Shown here: positions 1 to 45,440 of the stretch, piece by piece
Numbering within the stretch: position 1 is the first letter of the stretch
Layout: the number at the start of each line of letters is the position of its first letter
Origin: Amorphochlora amoebiformis
Lineage: Eukaryota > Cercozoa > Chlorarachniophyceae
Assembly: GCA_054601695.1 (NCBI GenBank)
Contig: BAAHQB010000043.1
Coordinates: 496,001 to 560,000, forward strand
DNA length: 64,000 nt
Direction: 5' to 3'
Notes under the pieces: generated by a model
What the model was told of the DNA's origin: nothing
What the model saw: the letters and a program-made list of their open reading frames with translations, nothing else
Database searches by the model: none
Translations under genes and position numbers: made by a program

Positions 1-28
1 TATATATATATATATATATATATATCAG

Positions 29-77
29 TCGGATGCAAGAGGATTTTGGCACATTAGTGAGTTCGATAGTGGGAGAC
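29..77 (+). repeat. Upstream copy of the 5' edge of exon 160-229
   Basis: Positions 29-77 repeat the acceptor and first 49 nt of exon 160-229 with one visible change (acatta for acgtta), which is synonymous in the chosen frame (Thr). After gggagac the copy turns into TA repeat and has no donor. It would act as a decoy acceptor if used. It is the first example of the junction ladders seen throughout the window. Confidence 0.8.
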
Positions 78-80
78 TAA

Positions 81-120
<40 letters not shown>

Positions 121-122
121 AA

Positions 123-155
<33 letters not shown>

Positions 156-159
156 TCAG

Positions 160-612
160 TCGGATGCAAGAGGATTTTGGCACGTTAGTGAGTTCGATAG
201 TGGGAGACCGCTCCATACAAGAAATACCAGTCAGTATATGGATAATATACAATATACAACATATCCTATATAATATATAATATATATTATGTACTATATA
301 ATGTATAGAACATATAATATATTATATATATATATATATATATATTTCTATATATATATATATATTTATATATATTTCTATATATATATATATATATAGA
401 TATATATATATATATATAAATATGGATATATATTCTTATGTATGCATGTATACATAGAAATACCCGTGAGTCGGTAAATAATATATATATATATATATGT
501 GTATGTATGTATATATGTATATATATTATATTATTATTATTATTATTATATGTATATATGTATATATATATATGTATGTATATATTAGATGCATGTGTAT
601 ACACAAACACAT

Positions 613-652
<40 letters not shown>

Positions 653-890
653 AAATCGAATGTACACATTTGTGTAAGTATATACATATACGTAATCCAT
701 AAATTCATACGTAATACATGTAGACCGCATGTCCTCATATTGATATGTAAAATCACAGATGTACAGTGTTCACTTCAAAGAGTGGACAGATAACCTTATG
801 GGAGTCAACTTACCACCGGGGCCTCCAGGTGTGCGATGTCGGGTTGACGATCAGAAGGTTGTACATATATATATGTATATATGTATATAC

Positions 891-922
<32 letters not shown>

Positions 923-960
923 ATATATATATATATATTATATATATATATATATATATG

Positions 961-1002
<42 letters not shown>

Positions 1003-1022
1003 GTGTGTGTGTGTATTTATAT

Positions 1023-1054
<32 letters not shown>

Positions 1055-1191
1055 ATACATACATATGTAGATATAACATATGTATATATGCACATATAAA
1101 TATATATATATATATATATATAATATATATATATATACATACATATGTAGATATAACACATGCACACATGCATACAAACACACACACACAT

Positions 1192-1240
<49 letters not shown>

Positions 1241-1440
1241 ATAAGTATATACACCTAATAACTACAGAAATACAAATACAACTACAAAATCACATATGGT
1301 ACTCTGCTGACGTTAGTTATACATACCAACAGAGAATCGTAGCATGTGGAGATTACCTGACGGGTAGTAAAATTGAAGATGCAGCCTTGAGTGGAAAGTC
1401 CGCTGCTGACGCAGTTGCAGCTATGTTCGACGCGAATTAG
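160..1440 (+). CDS. FAD-dependent oxidoreductase (renalase / flavin amine oxidase-like), 3' part
   Basis: This is the C-terminal end of a gene that starts before the window. Three exons are visible. Exon 160-229 (phase 2 to 0) reads [16 protein letters not shown] followed by RSIQEIP and lies between atatcag and gtcagt. Exon 759-857 (phase 0 to 0) begins [15 protein letters not shown] and ends RVDDQK before gttgta. The terminal exon, about 1268-1440, contains [10 protein letters not shown], then [21 protein letters not shown], then [14 protein letters not shown] and stop TAG at 1438. The [16 protein letters not shown] pattern is the C-terminal FAD-binding signature of renalase-type flavin oxidoreductases, where the GD contacts FAD and the ALSG..AA helix closes the Rossmann fold. 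Family knowledge predicts oxidation of an amine or reduced nicotinamide; the substrate cannot be told. The phase between the last two exons does not match (0 against 1), so an exon or another boundary is missing. The terminal exon is secure; the two upstream exons are likely. Confidence 0.7.
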
Positions 1441-1624
1441 CTATTTGTGATTAGTGGCTATGTTGAATGTGAATTTAATATGATCATGCCAATGGCCGCA
1501 TGTGAAGATTATCAACAATTTGTTATTTCAGTTCAATGTTTTTGTCATTGTAAACGTCGAGATCTACGATATGAATCATATGAGTAGTATTGGAGTTTTC
1601 ATAGTGATTTATGTATTATTTAGT

Positions 1625-1656
<32 letters not shown>

Positions 1657-2129
1657 CTACTCTAGTGCGTCATGTCATTATCGTTCGGTATTCTATTATT
1701 TCTATAACTAGTAGTATTGACTTGATTCAATCCTAGTCACTCGATCTAGAGTCTACTAGACTAGCCGCGTGTTTGTTGTACCTACCTAGTTTAGAGAGTA
1801 GAGACCGGACGGACTCATCACTAGACTAGACCAGGAACACGTACTGTGACGTACATCTTTAAAACTAGCTCTTGGCTAAGATTATATTGTACCACGGTAA
1901 GTCCAATTACTAGAATTATGCGCCCATACACATGTCACACCAGATGCAACTAGTGCAAACCAATCTGAGGGTACGTACACAATATTAAATGGTATGTTGG
2001 CCTGGCCCATAATTGACAATTGTAATCGGTAATATTACATAATTTACGATTTATACAGACAGTAGATACGTTCAGATTCAATGTTGCCTTAAACAATGTC
2101 TTTCATGACGAGCATAGTATATATATCTA

Positions 2130-2167
<38 letters not shown>

Positions 2168-2171
2168 TATA

Positions 2172-2231
<60 letters not shown>

Positions 2232-2341
2232 TACAGATACATGTATATATACAAATTATAATACAATATTACAATATTAGACTACATTCTTCCTACACTT
2301 TTAATTTAATTTTATGCGAATAATTTATATTTATGCGAATA

Positions 2342-2377
<36 letters not shown>

Positions 2378-2992
2378 CAAATATATATATATATATATTC
2401 AACAATAAAGTAATTTAATTATTTCAAAATTGGCAGGCTCTAGCGCAATGCGCTCAAGCCCTCTGGGAAAAATTGGGGTTTTCCAGTTTTAAAACAGGAA
2501 ATGCAGGGCAAAGCTGATGCTCTGCCAGGCGGTCACTCAGCCCGACTGTTGTGCAATGTCAGCCCCGGGACCAGCCCTCTGCCTAGCGAGGCTCTTGAGA
2601 CGCCTCCTCGGCTGGACTGCTGAACCAAGGTAAGTCGATTTCTTCCGAACAACATGCAAGGTTGGAGTACGAAAAAGCTTTACGTATAGAAATATGGGTT
2701 GGCCATAACAATCCGGGAAAAAAGTGTTCTTTGCCCGCCTCCTCGGGCCGTGAGCAGCTACAGCGTGATGCGATGTGATGTCACACCATGTCTCTCCTAG
2801 AATGAATACAGAGTACCTAGTCACTTATCGTTCTCCTAGGATTCCTAGCGTTAACCAACCAATTATCTTGCACGTGTTACACGTGTCCAATTATCGCTAT
2901 CACGCAGCGTGACCGACTCTTTGCGACGTCCTTTCTCGTCTCATCCCTCTTCCCCCCCCCCCCCTTGAAATTCTCTTAATATTTCGCTCGAA
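1441..2992. other. Spacer between gene 1 and the SPX-EXS gene; CTAG-rich
   Basis: This is the 3' flank of gene 1 followed by the 5' flank of the next gene. The part 1660-1965 is complex sequence with about twelve CTAG tetramers, several in close pairs such as actagactag. TA tracts fill 2120-2225 and 2341-2398. From 2430 to 2940 the sequence is GC-richer and includes a C13 run near 2953, which suits a promoter or 5' leader region. No polyadenylation signal or promoter motif can be named with confidence. Confidence 0.6.
2556..2629 (+). CDS. Possible leader exon upstream of the SPX-EXS gene
   Basis: An ATG opens a frame MSAPGPALCLARLLRRLLG then WTAEP, which ends exactly at a strong donor ccaag|gtaagt at 2630. 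The Arg/Leu-rich, acid-poor start resembles a targeting leader, and the donor is the best in the area. It could be an alternative first exon of the SPX-EXS gene, part of a small unrelated transcript, or chance in GC-rich DNA. The SPX gene has a good start of its own at 2993, so this exon is not needed. Confidence 0.3.
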
Positions 2993-36979
<33,987 letters not shown>

Positions 36980-37525
36980 AGAATCCACTGAGCGCAGTCA
37001 TAAATTCTAGAATTCTCTCAGAACATCTATGGACATGCCATGCATTCATCATTCCGGTCATGCCAATATTTTGATCACTTTTCAGCAACTAGCTCTGAAT
37101 TCTTGAAATTAAAATCATCTACATACAATAACATCAATCGTTCACATATGCGAGTCGGATGCAATTAAAATTAAGTTAACTTTGGAGGCATGCTCATGGC
37201 TCTATTGCTATTATGCTTCTCATAAGCAGAACCGTTCTTTTGCTCGGGCCTGCGCATATTTATTTATGGCATGTGTATCTAGTGTATATCTGATTATATC
37301 TAGATATAGCTAGTATAAATGTGGTGACATTTGGTGTATTTTTGTTAGTCAAGTTATAAATACTAATATATTCAATTCAGTACGCATGCAACTGGTGGAA
37401 TACTATGAAACGTGTAAATTAATTACATACACTGGATAAATGTGCATGTACGTGTACTATATAATACACATACATGTGATATGTACAATGCAATGGTAAT
37501 CATGTTACATACATATATCAATATT

Positions 37526-37578
<53 letters not shown>

Positions 37579-37752
37579 TGTATCACGTAATACATATGCG
37601 CAAAATATGTTATCATATACATGTATATAGGTATACATGTCACGACGCACTAATGTATACAAGTACATGTGCGTGTACAATGTATATTTATATATATGTA
37701 CGTCCATGTACATGCACATACGTACTACATGTCATTTGCACACACACACACA

Positions 37753-37818
<66 letters not shown>

Positions 37819-38479
37819 ACATGTATATAAATGCATGTACAGTTATATAATAGTACAATATTGTAATCATGTATATCTACATGCATACACATGTATTTTA
37901 ATGTGGTGTATACATTATACATGTACATGTATATGCTATGATATACATGTATATACCTGTAACAAGTGTATACATGTGCATGTATACATGTACATACATA
38001 AACCCCAACACAATTACATCAGAATTATTATTATTCAACATAGTTGCTAATGATTTCTCAACCTCCCAATCGTAAAATCCAGCTCGAGATCAGCTCGAGC
38101 TTTCGAATTTCCATCCCTAGAGCACCCATCCCTAAGGTTCATCGATGTCATCCACGTTGACGGCCGTTCTCCGCCATTCGTATAACGCCTGTAGACCCGA
38201 TGTCGACTCCTCCATCAAGAACCCTAAGAACACATGGCAAACATTCGATTTCACGTGTATTATCCCGGGAAAAAGGCCGGAATACAGGCAAGCAATCTCC
38301 TTGATGTTTCGCGAATAAAGGGACATACAGGGAAATAAACCGCCTCTTGAAGGCCGCCGTCATGGCAGACCTCATTCGGCCTCGGAGCCCATCACGATCC
38401 CTATGGATTCCGAAAGTATTAAGTCGGCCGTAGGTACCGAACTGCCTGTCACTCCGGTTTGTCACATCTCAAACCGCGT
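36980..38479. other. Spacer between the SPX-EXS and formiminotransferase genes
   Basis: Up to 37440 the sequence is complex and AT-rich, with a few CTAG sites (37008, 37090, 37270, 37301, 37309). From 37440 to 38040 it is ACATGTACATG-rich with TA tracts. From 38050 to 38479 it is GC-balanced without TA repeats and is probably the promoter and leader of the next gene. An ORF of 57 codons (38145-38318) precedes the FTCD start by 160 nt and may be an upstream ORF. Minus-strand frames are open here too, with nothing recognisable. Confidence 0.55.
38145..38318 (+). CDS. Possible upstream ORF of 57 codons
   Basis: ATG to TAA, starting MSSTLTAVLRHSYN and ending AISLMFRE, lies 161 nt before the formiminotransferase start. 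It has no recognisable domain. A minus-strand frame across the same stretch is also open. It may be an upstream ORF in the leader or chance in balanced-composition DNA. Confidence 0.25.
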   Translation: MSSTLTAVLRHSYNACRPDVDSSIKNPKNTWQTFDFTCIIPGKRPEYRQAISLMFRE

Positions 38480-38846
38480 ATGCTTTCCCAAGGCCTCCGT
38501 CGCCTCACGTCCTCTCGCCTCCTCCCCACCCCTCCTCTGCGACCCATCAAGTCATCTAGTACCCACCAAGCCTTTTCTACACTGGTGATCTCGAATGTCT
38601 ACGTCTCCGACCACTCCAAGGTGCCTAATTGATGTATATATTTTGTTTCTTTCGGTGGCTTTGGAGGGCGTAGACGAATAATTACCCTCTAATAGTACGG
38701 AGAGTGGGGTTGAGGGCGGCGGATGTAACGTCTTCAGGAAAAAGGGGGGAGGAGGGGGGAAAAAGTGTCTGGTCATACCTATTTTCTTTTTTTTGTTTTT
38801 TCGCTGTATTCGTCGTAAGAGAGGGATATTTACATTTTATATTGTA

Positions 38847-38884
<38 letters not shown>

Positions 38885-38927
38885 ACATACATGTATATTT
38901 CAACGTGTCTGTATGTGTGCATATCAC

Positions 38928-38962
<35 letters not shown>

Positions 38963-39360
38963 TTACGTGTACATGTATACATATATATATATATATACGC
39001 TTTGAATACGTCATTTACATACATACATCCACACGCGTCATGATATTTATATGATTAGGAGCTAATTAACCACTTGACAAGCAAAGTAAACCCACACACG
39101 TGTGTGGTAGAACCCTAATTCCAACCCTAACCCTAACCGTAACCCTAAACCCCAACCCTAACTCTAACCCTAACTAATCTGAACCTAATCCTAACCCTAA
39201 ACCCTAACGCGAACCCTAACATTAACTTATCCAACATTACCCCAACATTACCTTACTACCAACCCTAACCCTAAGACTAGCCCTAAAGCTAACCCTAACT
39301 ATAACCCAAATGCTAACGCTAGAGGACAGGGGGAGTGAGAGGAAAAGGGAGAGAGCGGAG

Positions 39361-39404
<44 letters not shown>

Positions 39405-39562
39405 ATGTGTATATAGTATATACATATGTGTGTTATGATACACTTTATAGATGCAAACATATAGTAATCTGAGCTAATTCTAGGTATCTACATTCTCGGA
39501 TAAGGATTATAACCGTTCCAGGTGCTAACTACCATAACATATAACATGTACTTATATATGTA

Positions 39563-39603
<41 letters not shown>

Positions 39604-39782
39604 CTATCTATTTATATCTCGGAGAAGGATTATAACCGTTGCAGGTGCTAGCTATCATAACATATACATATACATATATGTATATATGTGTGTATATATA
39701 TATACACATATATATCTATATATCTCAGATAAGGATTATAACCGTTACAGGTGCTAACTACCATAACATATACTTAAATATG

Positions 39783-39820
<38 letters not shown>

Positions 39821-39925
39821 AAAATATATATATATATATGTACATCTTGATTATAACCGTTACAGGTGCTAACTACCATACCATATACATATATATGTAT
39901 ATATGTGTATATATATACATATATG

Positions 39926-39969
<44 letters not shown>

Positions 39970-41391
39970 GGATAAGGATTGTAACCGTTATAGTGCTAAC
40001 TACCATAACATGTACTTATACATACATATATATATATGTACATACAAATATATGTGTATATATATTTAAATATGTAATGTCTAATACATATATACTACAT
40101 GTACATATAGATCCATTGGCATAATATCCTACAAGCATACACATGTACAGATCTGAATACATATATATATATAAATATATATGTATATGTATATATATAT
40201 ATACTTCACATCTTCTCTCCGATACTTCTACACAAAACATACAACAAACACATCCATAGATAAAATACATACATGCATACGTACGTAAAAAAAAAAAAAA
40301 AACATACACGCATACGCATACAGATACATATAAACATATGCATGTACGTAAAATACACGTATAACCCATAGCATATGTCTCTCGGGTTCTCCTGACAATG
40401 TCAAAGAGTCCGTTTTAAATCTGGTTCAAAACGCCCTTACGAAGGTTGTGGGTTCACTCTCATTCCCTTCTCTATCCCCCTCTCTATCCCCCCCCTCTAT
40501 CCCTCTCTATCCCACTCTCTATCCCCCTCTCTATTCCTCTCGCTATCCTCCTCTCTATCCCCCTAACCTTAACCGACGCTCTAACCCTAACCCGACGCCC
40601 TAACCTTAACCCTAACCCGAAGCCCTAACCCTAACCCGAAGCCCTAACCCTAACAGGAAGCCCTAACCCTAACCGACGCCCTAACCCTAACCCTAACCCT
40701 AACCCTAACCCGAAGCCCTAACCCTAACCCGAAGCCCTAACCCTAACCGACGCCCTAAGCCTAACCCTAAGCCAACCCTAACCCGACACCCTAACCTTAA
40801 TCCTACGCTCTAACCCTAACCCGACGCCCTAACCCTAACCCTACGCCCTAACCCTAACCTGACGCCCTAACCCAACCCAACCATAACCCTAACCCTAACC
40901 CTAACCCGACGCCTAACCCTAGCCCGACGCCCTAACCCGAACCCGACGCCCTAACCCTAACCTCACGCCCTAACCCTAATCCAACCATAACCCTAACCCT
41001 AACCCGACGCCCTAACCCTAACCCGACGCCCTAACCCTAACCCGACGCCCTATCCCTATCTCCCTCTTCCTTTGAATCTCCTTTCTCTTATCTCCTTTCA
41101 TCCCTCTCTAGGATAGGTCCTAACGCTAACCCTAATCCTAACCCTAACCTAACCCTAACCCTAACCCTAAGGGAAACAGATGTATATGTAGAGAGAAAAG
41201 GCGGGAGTAAGACAGATACAGATGTCGAGAGAGAGACCGAGAGAGAAAGGGGGGGTTCGAAACTAGATTTAGGCCCGAAATTAACGCTAATGCTAATGGT
41301 AGTCGAAAGGTAGCCCTAAGCATACGTGTTCTCGTTAGGTTGACTACTCGAAGCATAAGGGGACGCATCCTGTGAGATGGATTTGTATAAT

Positions 41392-41429
<38 letters not shown>

Positions 41430-41502
41430 GTATAAATATATATGCTGTGTCTTATGCTTTTTTTGGTTATGTGGGGATGTATTGCATGTGTGTATGTGTG
41501 TA

Positions 41503-41536
<34 letters not shown>

Positions 41537-41555
41537 CAGATAGATATATACATAC

Positions 41556-41595
<40 letters not shown>

Positions 41596-41718
41596 ACCAA
41601 ACGCTAATCCCATTACCCTAAGGATGTTCTTAAGATCACAAATTGTATCGATATATATATATATATATATTACATATAAAAATGAATATGTATAGTATGT
41701 ATTATATATCTATATCTG

Positions 41719-41758
<40 letters not shown>

Positions 41759-41788
41759 TGTATGCATGAATATAGTGTACATATTATC

Positions 41789-41823
<35 letters not shown>

Positions 41824-41897
41824 CAATTGGTGCAGTAGATCATGTAAATGTTCATCCCCTATACCCTAACGATGACCTCAAAACCGCAGCCAAGGTA

Positions 41898-41928
<31 letters not shown>

Positions 41929-42133
41929 TATGTATATACATATATATTCATTTATAATATACATATACATTTATATATATAGATACATATATATATATGT
42001 GTGTGTTTACATATGTGTGTATTATGATTAAATATATAATATGATTAGCTATATATACGCACAATATTATATATATATATATATATATGTGCGTGTATAT
42101 ATATATATATATATGTAACTAATACACATATGT

Positions 42134-42165
<32 letters not shown>

Positions 42166-42647
42166 TAGATCGCTAGACAAATCGGAGAGAGAATGGGAGG
42201 CCAAATGAATATTCCTGTATATCTCTATGGTAATATACATATATATATATATGTATAATTTATATATATATATATATATTTACATATGTATATCTTATAC
42301 ATATATATATATATATATATATATGTACATACATATAAGCATATACGTAAATATACATATGAATATTAATATAGATTTATGCATATCTTTAGGTATATAA
42401 GTACGTGTATATTGATGATAATACCTGTATGTACTAGTAAATATAGCAGTGTACAGATTTATATAAATATGATAATATTAGCATGAGTTGCACATATGTA
42501 ATGCATATGTGCGTGTATGTATGTATTTATATCTGTAAGTGTGTACATAATATGCGGTATACATAGACATATATATGTATATATAATATATATATGTATG
42601 TATATTGAATACATATACATTCATGTACATACTATGTAAAAAATTAA

Positions 42648-42681
<34 letters not shown>

Positions 42682-42705
42682 TATACATATCCGTGATAAC
42701 GTATG

Positions 42706-42756
<51 letters not shown>

Positions 42757-42946
42757 AATATATTAGGCGACGCCCATCCTTCAAAGCGGAACCTAGCAAC
42801 AGGTCGCCGGCAGCTAGGGTACACTAATGTATAGTTACATGTATATATGTATATCTACCTTAATATGTATGCATCTGGGAACATATACTTACGTACATAT
42901 ATTTATATATGTATCTATGAATATGTATATATATATGTATATATTG

Positions 42947-42980
<34 letters not shown>

Positions 42981-43459
42981 ACTTACAAATATATATCCAC
43001 AGCCATATATATGAGAATACATGCACACATATTCATACATACATATACGGATATTTAAAATCTTCTATCTGAATACCTTAGTTATTTTTCAAGTCACATA
43101 AAAAGCGTCCTAAAAGATGGGAAAACGGTTACAATAAAGCCCGATTTCGGGCCCTCAAAGCCCCTCCCTTCTAAGGTATCATATTTTAATGTTATTTATA
43201 TTAAATAGATATATTTTATATGTATGTACCACAATATTTCGGCCCCTCAGAACTGTCTGCTGAAGAGCAACATACTTTAGTGTTATGAGTATATATATTT
43301 ATATATGTATATTTATTTATATACAATATATATTATTTATATACGTATACGTATAACCTTGCCTTGGGCCCTTAAAGGCGTTTCCTTCGAAGGTAACATA
43401 CCTTAAGGTTATATATATTTACGCATGTATGAGTGTATGGACTTTATTGGGTTATAACG

Positions 43460-43490
<31 letters not shown>

Positions 43491-43622
43491 TTCTATGTGC
43501 ACATATTATATTTAATTATAGTATACACGCACACTTAACATAAATACAAATATGTATATTTATATACATACATATATATATATATATATACATACATATA
43601 TATATATATATGAGTGTATATG

Positions 43623-43666
<44 letters not shown>

Positions 43667-44888
43667 GATATATGTATTCAACATACCCAATCATATGCAC
43701 ATAGGGCGTTGCTATGGTAGGTTCCAGCCCTCATGTCGTCAATTACAATATTCCTGTAACCGCCAAGACCATTCTAGGTATTTTTACTCAACTCTAACCA
43801 CTTGAATCCATCTCAAATCTCGACCTCTAATACCTCCCCTATAACCGCCAAGACAATTCTAGGTATTTTTACCCAAATTCTAACCGTACGCAAGCCTTGA
43901 ATCCATCTCAAATCTCGACCCCTAATACCTCCCCTGTAACTGCCCAGACCATTCTAGGTACTAATACCCAACTCTAACCGTACACAAGCCTTGAATCCAT
44001 CTCAAATCTCGACCTCTAATACCTCCCCTAACCCTAACCTAAACCCAACTAATCTTAATTTCAACTTTAATCCTAACCCTAACAAGATCTGATTATAACC
44101 CTACCCCTAACAATAGGGTAGGGGTAGGGTTAGTATTACTGCTAGACTATTGTTAGGTAAGATAGGGTTAGGGTTACCGGAACCCTCTAATACTACCCAA
44201 CGCTACGCTAGCCCTAATCTAACCTTAGCACCAACCCTAGCCCTAACACTAACCCTAATACTAACCTGAGCCTAATTATAACCCTAATCCTGCCCTGATA
44301 TTAACCCTAACCGTATTTTCCTTAACATTAGGAGTAGGGTTAGCCCAACCCTAACCATAATACATTTACACCATAATCCCAATACTATACTAATCCTAAT
44401 CCTAATCCAAATCCTAATCCTAACCCTAATCCTAATCCTAATTTTAATCCTAATCCCTCTCCTATTCTAACCCTCATCTAATCCTAATCCTAACCCTAAC
44501 CCTAATCCTAATCATAATCCTAATCCTGATCCTAATCCTAACCCTAGTCTAATCCTAATCATAACCCTAATGCTAATCCTAACCCTAATCCTAATCCTAA
44601 CCCTAATCCTAACCCTAATCCTAATCCTATCCCTACTCGTAATCCTAATTCTAATCATAATCCTAATCCTAATCCTAATTTTGGTCTTAATCATAATCCT
44701 AACAATAATCCTAATCCTAATCTTAGTCTTAATCCTAATCCTAATCCTAATCCTAATCCTAATCTTAGTCTTAATCCTAATCCTAACCTTAATACTAATG
44801 CTGAAGAAGCAAAACCCCTTGCGGACGCCATTCGGGAAGCTAAAGGGGGTCTACCAGGCGTCCAAGTAAATTATATATATACATGTAT

Positions 44889-44935
<47 letters not shown>

Positions 44936-44978
44936 ATATATATATAATATCACATATGTATATGTATTTAATATATAT

Positions 44979-45018
<40 letters not shown>

Positions 45019-45040
45019 GTGTGTGTGCTTGTGTAAGTTT

Positions 45041-45073
<33 letters not shown>

Positions 45074-45169
45074 TCTTATATACATTTTTACATATCTATA
45101 TACACATGCATATAAATATATTCATATGTTTGTATTATGTACATCCAAAATTTCATATGTATATAAAGG

Positions 45170-45219
<50 letters not shown>

Positions 45220-45396
45220 TTATATACATATATATATATTTATACATATAGAAATCCTTCTACATATATGTATACACACACATGCATAAGTACAGATGTA
45301 TACATGTGTTATCAATACTATGATGTATGTATATATACATACATATATGTATATATATATATATATCTATACATATATACATATATGTATATATAC

Positions 45397-45440
<44 letters not shown>

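Noticed and set aside
38132-38776. Minus-strand frames of 60 to 105 codons upstream of the formiminotransferase
   Set aside because: The region is simply balanced in composition, so all frames are open. No family motif or splice signal is visible on the minus strand, and the plus-strand first exon overlaps it.
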